NCBI GenBank assembly: GCA_027579435.1
Contig: JANBPK010001425.1
Location: forward strand, 1-12,081
Reading direction: 5' to 3'
Length of the DNA stretch: 12,081 nt
Origin: Candolleomyces eurysporus
Taxonomy: Eukaryota > Basidiomycota > Agaricomycetes > Agaricales > Psathyrellaceae
The notes under the pieces are model-generated. The model saw only the letters and a program-made list of their open reading frames with translations. It was not told the DNA's origin and made no database searches. Numbering within the stretch: the first letter of the stretch is position 1; each line of letters starts with the position of its first letter. The translations under genes were made by a program, and so were the position numbers. Below, piece by piece: positions 1-8,372 of this stretch.

Positions 1-295
1 CTCTGTTCGCGAAGTTATCCGTCGTATCTCGAACCATACCGTGTGTTAGCGAAGTCACTTCGTGAAGCATTTCTATCGTTGCTGGTTGAGCCTTAGCTCC
101 CCCTCGAACTTGCGATTGTACAAGAAGAGTTCTAGAAGCCTCTGTCAACTCGACTTAGAGCTTTTACCTATACCCCTTGCCCGCCNTTTATCTTCACAAA
201 GGTATTTGGTGTGTTGTGTTGTTGTGGTTGTGTGTGTGTGTTTGAGTTCTAAAGTTTTGTTGGTTAGAGAGCCCTAGTTCGCTACCTGCACATCA
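1..295 (+). mobile_element. LTR-A copy 1: 3' end of a long LTR
   Basis: The first 295 bases match, in reverse complement, the segments starting at 7022 and 9052, and more weakly the one starting at 11726. All end at the same terminus, GCACATCA (288-295 here), after which the copies diverge completely. By comparison with the two complete copies (1351 and 1320 bp) this is roughly the last fifth of the LTR. A GT-rich tract lies near the end (about 210-245). The base just outside begins CCGC (296-299), the expected right-hand target duplication; the left partner is outside the window. It interrupts the protease region of a plus-strand Gypsy element in sense orientation. The short open frame at 62-277 is part of the repeat and is not a gene. 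Assignment as LTR rather than a TIR element rests on TG...CA ends; no internal domain of its own element is present. Confidence 0.8.
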
Positions 296-1572
296 CCGCC
301 TTTACCTCCAACCCCTCCACTGTTCCCTCTCACTTTGTACGCCTGTCTGTCACGTCAGTAGATCATGCATGGACGTCTTCCGTTGTCAACGCTGTAATTG
401 TAAAAAACTTGTGTGTTCCAATATTACTCGGCTTGCCTTTCCTTGTCGAAAATGAAATCGTCGTGGATCATGCCGCTCATACCGCAATCGCCAAAGCGAG
501 CAATTATGACTTGTTGGCGGGGCTTAAGTGCTCACCGTTGGACCGTTTGTCGGCTCTTTTGGCTGCCAGGCAACGGAACATGCCCCAAACAAGGATCCGT
601 CAACTTCGCGACGATTGGGCAAATATGTTGACAGAGTTACTGCAGCGGACGTCTCACCGCCGTTTGGCACTTAAGGGCCTCAGCACTTCTCGCTGTATTA
701 ATGCCGCCATTGCTGCAGTTAATAAGGTCGTTCGGGACAAGGCAGCGGCAATTCAGAGGGCTGTACTAGAACAACAAATCCTTAAGGACTACAAAGATGT
801 ATTTTCTCCGCCTTCGTCTGTGGGCGACCTGCCTTCCGACGTGCATGCTCGAATTCGCTTAAAAGATCCGAACTGGTCCATGCCATCGCAAACTTACAGC
901 TGCCCGCGTAAATACCGCGATAAGTGGAAGGAACTGATCGAGGAGCACCTTGCTGCTGGCCGGATTCGTCCCTCTTCCTCACCGTTTGCATCGCCTTCGT
1001 TTGTCATACCGAAGGCCGACCCTGCTGCGAAGCCCCGATGGGTCAATGACTATCGGGTCCTTAACGCGAATACTGTCCCTGATCGGTACCCTCTTCCGCG
1101 GGTTGACGACATCATCTCTGATATCGCTCGTGGCAAGATCTTCTCTGTTTTTGATATGACAAACGCGTTCTTCCAGACCAGAATGCATCCTGACGACGTT
1201 GAATTCACCGCTGTGAGCACCCCATGGGGCTCGTTCGACTGGCTGGTGATGCCGATGGGACTACGCAATGCGCCTTCGATACATCAGCGAAGGATTGCAC
1301 GAGCCCTGGCCCCCTTCCTCAGGAAATTTGTACACGTATATTTGGACGATATCGTAATTTTTTCGGATTCGGTGGAGGAGCACGTCCATCACCTGCACGC
1401 TATCCTCCAGGCACTTCGAGAACATAAGCTATCACTGAACCCTAAGAAGACTCATCTCTTCCGTGATGAGATCCATTTTCTTGGTCATGTAATCTCTGCC
1501 AAAGGTGTACGACCAGACGAACAGAAGATTGAGAAAATAAAACATTGGCCCCCCCCCGAAATCCGCCACTGA
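296..1572 (+). pseudogene. Gypsy pol, part 1: protease tail and reverse transcriptase
   Basis: This is the 5' visible part of a Ty3/Gypsy polyprotein. The frame is open from the LTR-A boundary with no start codon of its own, as expected of an interrupted ORF. Around 409-500 it encodes ILLGLPFLVENEIVVDH, the C-terminal helix region of a retropepsin-like protease; the catalytic DSG/DTG part must lie left of the window. Reverse transcriptase follows: PRKYRDKWKELIEEH and AGRIRPSSSPFASPSFVIPK (about 905-1015), the motif A region FDMTNAFFQTRMHP (about 1150-1190), the motif B region VMPMGLRNAP (about 1246-1275) and the catalytic YLDD (1339-1350), then FLGHVIS. The polymerase core looks complete, with both catalytic aspartates of YLDD and the motif A aspartate present. 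The frame ends at 1572 only because of a one-base shift at the C run 1549-1557. It copies element RNA into cDNA in virus-like particles. Confidence 0.9.
1549..1557 (+). other. C9 homopolymer causing a one-base frameshift in pol
   Basis: The reverse-transcriptase frame reads into nine consecutive C residues and then hits a TGA at about 1570. The conserved continuation (the connection to RNase H, reading into RRFLGLVRYLAAFLP) is in another frame. Eight C residues would keep the two halves in one frame, so the simplest reading is one extra C. This could be a true mutation of a dead element or a homopolymer sequencing error. Confidence 0.85.
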
Positions 1573-2656
1573 TGTTCGTCGGTTCTTGGGCCTAGTACGC
1601 TACCTCGCCGCCTTCTTGCCGAACCTCGCGACTCACACTGAAGTTCTGTTTCGTCTGACCACCAAGGATTGTGACGCTGAGTTTCCTCAGTGGACTCCTG
1701 AACACCAGAGGGCCTTTGACGGAATCAAGGACCTCATGGTCAGTGCTGAATGCTTGACTACGATCGACCACGAATGCCCGGGCGATAACAAGATCTATGT
1801 TACCACCGATGCGTCAAACACGCGTTCCGGCGCAATCTTGTCGTTTGGTCCCACATGGGAATCAGCCCGACCTGTGGCGTTTGACTCCGCTCCATTCAAG
1901 GGAGCACAATTGCACTACCCGATTCATGAAAAGGAGATGCTGGCAGTTATGCGCGCGCTAGTTAAGTGGCGCTCCGATCTTGTTGGCGAGTCTTTCTTCA
2001 TTTATACGGACCACCGCACACTCGAAAATTTCGACGGCCAAAAGGATCTTTCTGGGAGGCAACAACGATGGATGGAGTACCTCTCCCAATTTGACGGCAA
2101 GTTCGTCTACGTGAAGGGGGAGGACAATACTGCTGCAGACGCGCTATCGCGCACTGAGTTAATTGACAGCAGCGACCTTGCTGAGCAGGTGGCCGCTGAG
2201 TTCGACCTTTGGGACGATCGAAGCTCGGCTAACTCGCAGTTACTTGCGGCGAAGGAAAATTCCCCCCTCGCCGCTGCTGCTATCGTCCGTGATTGTACCT
2301 CCCAGCCGCTTCCCAACCGGATCCCTTTGCTGGCCGCTGCGGTAGTGGACGACCGGAAGTCCATTAGACTGTCAATTGACGATGAGTTCATCCAATCGAT
2401 GATTCATGGCTACACCCTTGACCCTTGGTGTCAGAAGTTGGCTGATGCAGCAGTGGGCATTCAGAACTTGTGCAGCCGGGATGGTCTGTGGTACCTTAAT
2501 GACCGCCTGTTGGTCCCAGACGCTCCTGGCCTTCGCGAGACAGTGTTCCAGCTCGCGCACGACACGCTCGGTCATTTTGGCTTCCAAAAGGCATACGAGT
2601 CCCTCCGGGACGATTTCTACTGGCCCAACATGCGCCGGGATTTGGAACAGGGATAT
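1558..2656 (+). pseudogene. Gypsy pol, part 2: RNase H and start of integrase
   Basis: Continuation of the same polyprotein in the next frame, starting just after the C run (about codon SATDVRRFLGLVRYL) and not at the in-frame ATG at 1586. The RNase H domain carries the expected acidic residues: the aspartate in YVTTDASNTRSGAIL (about 1797), the glutamate in HEKEMLAV (about 1930), the aspartate in IYTDHRTLE (about 2005), and DNTAADALSR (about 2125-2155). A linker follows, then the first half of the integrase zinc-binding domain, HDTLGHFG, with both histidines (about 2560-2580), and DFYWPNMRRDLEQ. At about 2657 the reading enters inserted DNA; the apparent stop at 2725 lies inside the insertion. 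The RNase H module degrades the RNA strand during cDNA synthesis. Confidence 0.9.
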
Positions 2657-2889
2657 ATGTCGCAAAAATCCGAATGGGCGTTTCAACACCCGCTCCGTTG
2701 GATTGCCGTTGATAGCCCCAAATAGGGTTGAACGGCCGGTTGAAGGGAGCAATTGCTCCATTTTGGGTAATCAATGGCCATCCAACGGCACGTTCCAACG
2801 GCTTGAAGATTTGTTGGCACGGCAAATCCTTCGGCTCATGTTGGAATGCGTTGGATGCCGTTTAATTGCCTTAACGGATTTTGGGACAT
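2657..2889. mobile_element. Foldback/MITE-like insertion of about 233 bp in integrase
   Basis: The integrase HHCC zinc finger is split here: the two histidines lie upstream and CEAC (2901-2912) downstream, with foreign DNA between. The left end reads ATGTCGCAAAAATCCG (2657-2672), and the reverse complement of the right end reads ATGTCCCAAAATCCG, an imperfect terminal inverted repeat. A second inverted pair lies inside: CCGTTGGATTGCCGTTGA near 2696 against the complement of 2771-2788, with two mismatches. The centre holds the perfect palindrome GGAGCAATTGCTCC (about 2747-2760). No coding capacity is visible, as is normal for a non-autonomous element. The frame changes across it; removing about 235 bp would put both sides in one frame. 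The target duplication is ambiguous (TAT or ATAT/TTAT-like), so the superfamily cannot be named. Confidence 0.8.
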
Positions 2890-4094
2890 TTATCGCCGGG
2901 TGTGAGGCGTGCCAGAGAAACAAATCTCCCACCGTACGCCCTTCTGGCCCGTTACACCCTCTTCCTGTACCGGACTCCCGCTTTGCTTCCGTTGCGATTG
3001 ATTTTGTTGGTCCTCTGCCAGCCGACAAAGGGTTCGATTATGTCGTAACGATGACTGACCGTCTGGGCGCCGACATAAAACTCATGCCCTGCAAGTCGAC
3101 GATCACTGCTCCAGAATTCGCCGAGATATTCTTTGACCACTGGTACTGTGACAACGGTCTACCACTAGAGATCATCTCGGATCGCAATAAGTTATTCACG
3201 TCGTCATTTTGGAAGACGCTACACACTCTCACCGGTGTTAAATTGAAGATGTCTTCAGCTTTCCACCCGCAGACCGACGGCTCCAGTGAACGCACCAACA
3301 AGACTGTCATCCAAGCCCTGCGTTACCATGTAGAACGAGACCAGAAAGGATGGGTTAAGGCCCTCCCGAAGGTTCGCTTTGATATAATGAACGCTGTAAA
3401 CAACTCCACCGGTTTTTCCCCCTTCCAGCTGAAATCTGGCTTCTCTCCCCGTGTTATTCCCCCTTTTTCTCTCAGCGATAACCCTCTCCCCCCCTCCACC
3501 GAGCTCGACTTGGCTCTCTCAACGCTAGAACGATTACGAATAGACGTTCTCGACGCTCAGGACAACCTCCACCGCGCAAAAATCAACCAGGCGAAATCAG
3601 CGAACAAACACAGGAATCTGGACCCTCATTTCGACGTGGGCGACAAGGTCTTACTATGCACAAGAAACCGGCGCAGGGAGTATCTCGCTGGTGATGCTAG
3701 AAGGACCGCTAAGTTTATCCCCAGATTTGATGGTCCTTATCGCATTCTGAGAGCCCATGCTGATTCCTCTTCCTACACCTTAGATCTCCCGGTATCCTCT
3801 AACATCTTTCCCACTTTCCATGTATCCCAACTGAAACGATTCGTGCCCAACGACGTGTCAATGTTTCCCTCGAGGGAACACTCTCGACCAGGACCGATTA
3901 TGACGCCAGACGGTGCAGAGGAATGGTGGATCAATCGAATCATTGATTCCCAAAGACGTGGTAGAGGATGGCGATATCTTGTCAGGTGGAGAGGTTACGG
4001 ACCCGAGGACGACGAATGGCTGCCCGGAAAGGAACTTGAAGACTGCGAAGCCCTGGACGTCTGGCAAAAGGCCCACCCACAGGATTATGTATAG
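2889..4094 (+). pseudogene. Gypsy pol, part 3: integrase core, GPY/F module and chromodomain
   Basis: The same polyprotein resumes with FIAGCEACQRNKS, the cysteine half of the zinc finger. The integrase core holds the full catalytic triad: D at 3000 (VAIDFVGPLP), D at 3180 (EIISDRNKLF) and E at 3288 (HPQTDGSSERTNK), with 35 residues between the second D and the E (D,D35E). A GPY/F module follows (PRFDGPYRILRAH, about 3720), then FHVSQLKRFVP. The C terminus is a chromodomain (about 3925-4070) with WWINRIIDSQ, YLVRWRGYGPEDDEWLP and the final helix, including the aromatic residues expected of a methyl-lysine cage. Stop at 4092-4094. In chromoviruses this domain tethers integrase to histone-marked chromatin and steers insertion. 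There are no stops in this part. An upstream ATG in this frame at 2406 is not a real start; it lies opposite the RNase H/integrase frame. Confidence 0.92.
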
Positions 4095-4257
4095 CTCTTC
4101 ACTTTCTCTTCTCGGCCGGCCGGNTAGCTTTTTGCCCACTGGGTTTTTGATGCACCCGTGCTGCGCATTTTTTTGACCTTACCCCTTGCTTCCAATGCCA
4201 CTTACCTTTTCAACTGAATCGCTTATTTGTTGTCTTTTTTTTTTGAGACGGGAGTAG
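4095..4257 (+). other. 3' untranslated stretch and polypurine tract of the plus-strand element
   Basis: Between the pol stop codon and the 3' LTR lie about 160 bp with a T10 run (4235-4244) followed by the purine-rich GAGACGGGAGTAG (4245-4257), which abuts the LTR start TGTAAC. Position and composition fit a polypurine tract priming plus-strand DNA synthesis, although one C and one T interrupt the purines. One N lies at 4124 beside a CGGCCGGCCGG stretch. Confidence 0.6.
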
Positions 4258-4325
4258 TGTAACAACGTTACACGGAGACAGTCTACATACGGACCTACAA
4301 CGCGATCACATGACACTTGCTTCCA

Positions 4326-4333
4326 TATATATA
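4326..4333 (+). promoter_or_regulatory. TATA-like box in the 3' LTR
   Basis: TATATATA, about 70 bp into the LTR, followed by a CT-rich stretch (about 4355-4425). This is the expected place for the LTR promoter. No experimental support can be seen from sequence. Confidence 0.45.
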
Positions 4334-4472
4334 GCGGGACAGATACGATCTATACCTTACCTCTTCTCCGTTTTCCCTTCATCTCTGTATCTCCTCCGCC
4401 TTGTATCATCTCGAGATCCCTCAACAATACACGTTGATCTAACGTATATCGTTTGTGAGTGTCTCATAGTGT

Positions 4473-4492
4473 AGCCGTCGTGAGAGACGGCT
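4473..4492. repeat. Seven-base-pair hairpin near the LTR/RT junction
   Basis: AGCCGTC (4473-4479) and GACGGCT (4486-4492) are perfectly complementary arms around a six-base loop. It sits in the last part of the presumed LTR, immediately before the minus-strand RT fragment. It might be an RNA structure in the R/U5 part of the element transcript, or coincidental. Confidence 0.5.
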
Positions 4493-4496
4493 TCCA

Positions 4497-5189
4497 GTGG
4501 GCCTGGATGGCATCAAGGATGAGGCACAAGTTTCTCCTGTGTTCTTCAAGTGAAGATGACCAGACTATAATGTCATCAAGATACACGCGGCAGAACTTCC
4601 CAATGTAGTCTGCCAGGGCATGGCGCATGTGCTGCTGATGCATTTGGGGGGAATTCTTGAAGCCCATGGGCGTGGATGTCACAGTCAATGGAATGTCATC
4701 CGGGTGCATACAAGTTTGGAAGAAACTGTTAGTCATATCAAACTTTGCCCAGTACTTCCCTTTTGCTGCGTTGGCAAGGATGTCATCGACCTGAGGCAAA
4801 GGGGTTTTGTCCAGCTGCCGGTAATCAATCACCCATTGAGGCAGCGCTGTTGGATCAGCTTTGGGAATGAGGAAAGAGGGCGAGGCATGGTGGGAGTCCG
4901 AGGGTCGGATGCGCCCAGCAGTGAGGTGGTCATCAATGATGGTCGACCAGGCCTCTTGGTACTTGCGCGGCGAAGCGTAGGAGCGGGATTCAATACTCTT
5001 AGTGGCGTCAATCAGGGCAATGCAGCACAGGTTGTCAGAAGGGAGCTCGTGCACCAGGGGCAGGGCACCAAAGACATTGCCATACTCCCTCCTGAAGGAC
5101 TGGTCAATGTCCAGCGCTGCGGCGCTTGTCAATTCAGACTCGATGGTGGAGACAAGCGCAGCAACAGTGGCGCTAGTAGCCANCCCCAA
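4497..5189 (-). pseudogene. Gypsy reverse transcriptase fragment, internally deleted
   Basis: A second, distinct Gypsy RT lies on the minus strand. Reading from 5189: linker, FRREYGNVFGALPLVHELPS, then SPRKYQEAWSTIIDDHL and AGRIRPSDSHHASPSFLIPK, motif A in KFDMTNSFFQTCMHPDD, and the catalytic YLDD with IIVWSSSLEEH. Two conserved stretches are missing without loss of frame: about 9 residues after DYRQL (before TPLPQVDDIL) and about 11 residues between TSTP and MGFKNSP, which removes much of the region leading into motif B. The fragment stops being RT-like after LDAIQAH at about 4497, where the plus-strand LTR begins; the remaining residues to a stop at 4464 are LTR sequence. There is no real start codon. 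Same orientation as the gag at 6248-8989, so it may belong to that element, but the protease region that should connect them is absent. One N lies at 5183. Confidence 0.85.
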
Positions 5190-6247
5190 GCCAGGGAGAG
5201 GTGCCCGAAGGCAAGGGCGGACCAGGGGAGGGTGGGACTGGAAACAGGACTCATGTTGATACGACCATGTTCACTTTTTTGTGAATAAATACCCATTTTA
5301 TTGAATGTTTCGTTCATAATTCAATTAACAGTCGTGTCTATTTAATCTCTACCCTCTGAAACCTATCCAGTATGGAGANAACTCACGCAGTGTGAAGGAT
5401 NATTTAAGAAGTACAATACTCTTGGGGTTCACGAGAGTTGGAGTCTACTCAAGGACTGCCGACTTAGAGGGGCGCCTGCCATATACCCAAGATTAGGGTT
5501 TAGTAAGCCAGCCGGTTGGCACTGCTTCAGATCAAACGGCGTACCCTGCAGCTAAAAGGTCCAATTTCACTACTAAAGTAATAGAGGTGGTTTCCTAGGC
5601 ACTAAAGGTACCTATCCTCTTGTGCAGCCTCACATTAATCGAGTATATTCAGTGCTAGAGCAGTGGGGCGAGTCCCTAAGCACATAAAGAGATGCGCGGC
5701 AAGGTTTTGGCACATCAGACGGCATGATGGCTGGCGCAGCACAAGAAAGGAACTTGAAAAGTACTCTGAAAAGAAAGTTGTTCACGGAAAGAGATAACCT
5801 GGAGGGCAGTCACAAGGGACTTGCCAAGATGGATCTGTTCAATTGACAGAGGTCCAACTCCTCCTCATGCAGCTCGAGCAAAGGTACACCAGGGCAGTGG
5901 TTGGAATAACCATAGACCGACCACTCTTGATCAACTTTGGCATCCTGCTCGGCATACTAGAAAAGGCAACAAGAATCTATTAATAGTCACAGTGCAAGTG
6001 CAGGAGTGGCACCGCGGCACCTTGGCGTATCCAATACCCTCTTTTATCTCTTTATCTCTCTCACTAGCTGGGGTCTGGACTCTTTTATTTATAAAACTTG
6101 TGTAGACCTATTTACCATGCTCTGGTGATTGTGTGGCTCCAGATAGTATATATATATTGGACTCTTTTAGCATAGTTTTTCCCCAGAGAATTACTGCTGT
6201 CTTATTTGCGTTTACTTTGCGTTTGCAATTGACTGGATTTGTGACTT
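5190..6247. other. About 1 kb with no recognised gene between RT and gag fragments
   Basis: No protease, gag or host domain was recognised on either strand. The RT-linked frame peters out near 5270, where a small inverted repeat TTCAC/GTGAA flanks a T6 run. The rest is AT-richer than the Gypsy coding parts and full of stops on both strands. A 12-bp direct repeat TGGACTCTTTTA occurs at 6076-6087 and 6158-6169, with an AT run (about 6147-6157) between them. A Gypsy element should have protease and the pol linker here, so this is either unrelated DNA inserted with deletion, or the boundary between two element fragments. Two Ns lie at 5379 and 5401. Confidence 0.5.
5798..5983 (+). other. Short open frame with a hydrophobic stretch, possibly an exon remnant
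   Basis: Sixty-one open codons between a TAA at 5795 and a TAA at 5981. The only ATG is at 5867. The protein reads like real coding sequence in its second half (MQLEQRYTRAVVGITIDRP, then a hydrophobic stretch LLINFGILLGIL). No family was recognised. It might be an exon of a degraded membrane protein gene or a chance frame; no clear splice sites were found at its ends. Confidence 0.2.
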
Positions 6248-6646
6248 TTATCTTGCACGGCGTGGTACTACTGTGGAGGCCCTGTCAGTGCGGGCGCAGT
6301 CAACGTTGGTCTGCGTCAAGGTATGGTACTTGGAGGCATCCGGCCACTCGAGGCAGTTAGCAAGGTGATGAGTAACAAAGAACCTCCTGCACTTGAAGCA
6401 ACCGTTGTTGTTTTCCAAAAGCTTCCTTTCCTCTGGGGTCAACGCAGGGCAGCAAACACGGTTAGCATCAGCGTTGGTGAGAGTGAAAGTCACCGATCCT
6501 GAAACCGGGGCAGCAGAGGGACCTGAGGCGGCGTGATTGGTCTTCTGCTTCTTAGGAGGAGGAGCCTGGGTCTGCTNGGGTCCAGAGGAACTCAGCCATG
6601 GCAGCGAGATCTGCGGTATAAAGCTCATATTTGTTGTTGACTGCAT
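6248..6646 (-). pseudogene. Gypsy gag, C-terminal part with zinc knuckle
   Basis: This is the nucleocapsid-like end of a basidiomycete Gypsy gag. After a basic, Pro-rich linker (PPPKKQKTNHAAS) it reads LTPEERKLLENNNGCFKCRRFF, with cysteines and histidines spaced C-x2-C-x7-H-x3-C or C-x2-C-x6-H-x4-C (about 6345-6395), then YHTLTQTNVDCA. Such knuckles bind element RNA during packaging. It is in a different frame from the upstream gag body (6552-7017); the shift lies at about 6570-6605, near an N at 6577. Recognisable gag ends near 6290, and the frame then runs to a stop at 6248 in unrelated sequence. Frames on the other strand here are shadows. Confidence 0.8.
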
Positions 6647-7017
6647 CCAGCCAGTCGTTGAACTCCTTGATCGCAGTGAAGGTGGCGGCCTTGGTATGGA
6701 GACAGAGATGGGGGTCCATCAAGGTGGAGATCTCGACCCAGACCTGTTTCTCGTCCATCGCGTAGGGCATGCCATCAAGGTGGAAGGCCTGGGCACAGAA
6801 ATCCTGGGCCCACTCATAGATATGAGCAGAGCCTTGGGAAAAGGTACACAGCTTGTCCGAGAGATTCATATCCCAGTGCTTCTCTGTCCAGCGGGTCAAG
6901 AACTTGTCGATGAAGTTGTCCCAAGTCTTCTTCAACAGCTCTGTGTGGTTCAGTTTTATCCACTGCTTGTGCTTGAAGTCTTTGAAACTGCTCAAGACCC
7001 ACAGGACCTTCTTGTCG
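6552..7017 (-). pseudogene. Gypsy gag, middle (capsid-like) part
   Basis: The body of the gag starts immediately after the solo LTR-A target duplication with DDKKVLWVLSSFKDFKHKQW and continues through WDNFIDKFLTRWTEKHWDMN, WAQDFCAQAFHLDG and FNDWLDAVNNKYELYTADLA. The helical, Trp-rich pattern is typical of the retrotransposon gag domain that forms the particle shell. The frame is continuous on the far side of the LTR (8377-8434): removing the LTR and one copy of the 4-bp duplication joins the halves in frame. It ends at 6552 through a frameshift before the zinc knuckle. The ATG at 6995 is internal and not the start. Confidence 0.85.
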
Positions 7018-7021
7018 TCGG

Positions 7022-8372
7022 TGATGTGCAGATAGCAAACTAGGGCGCTCTAACAACCAAACTATAAAACTAAAACACACACACACAACCACAACAATAC
7101 AGCACACCAAATACCTTTGTGAAGATAGAGGCGGGCAAGGGGGTATAGGTAAAAGCTCTAAGTCGAGTCGACAGAGGCTTCTAGAACTCTTCTCGTACAA
7201 TCGCAAGTTCAAGGGGGAGCTAAGGCTCAACCAGCAACGATAGAAATGCTTCACGAAGTGACTTCGCTAACACACGGTAAGGTTCAAGATACAACGGATA
7301 ACTTTGCGAACAGAGGACACAGCCTCAAGCAACTTTAACACAAGTACGATTCGATAAACGCAAGTGACTCAACTCTGATTGACTTTGCAAACTTAAACAC
7401 TCTTTTCTTGATAACAGATGGCTCTTGTAGATTCCTGGGAACACAGTCCCGACGCAAAATACAAACGTTAGCTACCCGCTAATGCTATAATAGATAAAAC
7501 AGAGACGTAGATATAGGCAATGATTGTTTGGCAAACAGGCAAAGAAACAAACAGATGACAGAGACAGAGAGAGATAAGAAACACAATCACATGAGGGTAT
7601 CAAAGGCCAAGAGTTAAGTCTCGAACTTTAGAACACAGCCCAGGCGCTTTGCGAACCTGTTCTGGACACGGCTGTTGTCGAGTCCACATGGATATTCACC
7701 GAGGATTGCTTCCAGAAAGCGCGCCCTTCTGTTCGCGCACCTAATCCAACGAATTGATCCGAATTTTGGGTGCTTGGCTCCACCAAGCCATACTGCTTCA
7801 CTACTCTGCCGACTCATTCTTTCTCTTGGCTATGGACAGGCTGACTGAGCTTCGGGCAGATGACCACATAAGCTTTAGTCTTACTTTCCAGTTTTCCGTA
7901 CAGGTTCACAAACTTCGGACGATCCTCCAAAGCTCATCAACTAACGCTGATACCTTCCAACGATGGTAAGGTCAGTGCTTATTGACTTGACAGATTGATG
8001 ATCATGTTCTCGAAGCCATCGGCTACTTCATGAAGACTTCCACTTAGCAATGTCAGGGCGAATTCTCTTGTAGTATGCATAACTCCTGCTGATATCGTCC
8101 CTCGCCAGGTCAGGCATATCAGGTAGCTTTGATTCTAGTTGTAGCTGTTTCAGATACATTCACAAGGCCTTCACGAANTTAAAGTACTGTTGTAGAACTG
8201 TCTTACTTGTCTTTCTTGTCTCTGCTAGGTAGTCTGCTTAGTTGGCAGCCAGGGAAAGCTCCAACTCTATAGTTCCCAACTTCACAAAGATCTTCTTTAC
8301 ACATAAGTCAGTTCACGAACATTAAGAACAAGTTNGCGAATTTTATAGGGTGTTNGCGCACTTGGCGCATCA
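7022..8372 (-). mobile_element. LTR-A copy 2: solo LTR of 1351 bp inserted in gag
   Basis: Complete copy, minus orientation. Plus-strand ends are TGATGTGC (7022) and GCGCATCA (8372); read in element sense it starts TGAT and ends ATCA. Flanks are TCGG (7018-7021) and TCNG (8373-8376), a 4-bp target duplication apart from the N. There are no coding domains inside, and the gag of the host element continues on both sides, so this is a solo LTR left by recombination, or a non-autonomous element. Compared with copy 3 it has about 31 extra bases near 7754-7785. A CA-rich tract lies near 7075-7110. Ns at 8178, 8335 and 8355 all fall at or beside sites that read TTCRCGAA-like in copy 3. Open frames inside it (for example 7614-7817) are not genes. 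Confidence 0.85.

Larger units (their letters stand above)
4258..4496 (+). mobile_element. 3' LTR of the plus-strand Gypsy element
   Basis: Starts TGTAACAACGTTACA directly after the purine tract; the first 15 bases form a short inverted repeat (TGTAAC/GTTACA). It carries a TATA-like TATATATA at 4326-4333 followed by pyrimidine-rich sequence, the usual arrangement for LTR transcription start. The right end is inferred: at 4497 the sequence becomes reverse-transcriptase code of the opposite strand, and the two bases before it are CA, giving an LTR of about 239 bp. A CA at 4466 is an alternative end. The 5' partner LTR would be left of the window, so the two LTRs cannot be compared. Confidence 0.65.

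Noticed and set aside
205..245. GT/CA-rich tract as a microsatellite or Z-DNA element
   Set aside because: It is a constant part of the LTR-A 3' region in all copies and is irregular, not an independent locus.
62..277. A peptide starting MKHFYRCWLSLSSP found in three places as if a conserved small protein (here, and on the minus strand near 7254 and 9284)
   Set aside because: It is the translation of the shared LTR-A 3' region; the frame has no consistent end among copies, and the divergent copy at 11726 does not keep it.
1549..1572. Programmed ribosomal frameshift between RT and RNase H
   Set aside because: Known fungal Gypsy shifts lie between gag and pol, and a homopolymer indel explains the break more simply.
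2406..2888. Long open frame beginning at ATG 2406 as the start of an integrase protein
   Set aside because: The first 160 codons are an off-frame reading of RNase H/integrase and of the foldback insertion; genuine integrase residues in this frame begin at about 2889.
5493..5503. TTAGGGTTTAG, resembling fungal telomere repeat
   Set aside because: Only one full unit; no array.
5821..6105. 94-codon plus-strand open frame
   Set aside because: Composition is unconvincing, it has no recognisable motif, and it overlaps the more protein-like frame at 5798-5983.
6537..7043. 168-codon plus-strand open frame
   Set aside because: It is antisense to the gag middle and zinc-knuckle parts, which have clear family motifs; no motif in the plus frame.
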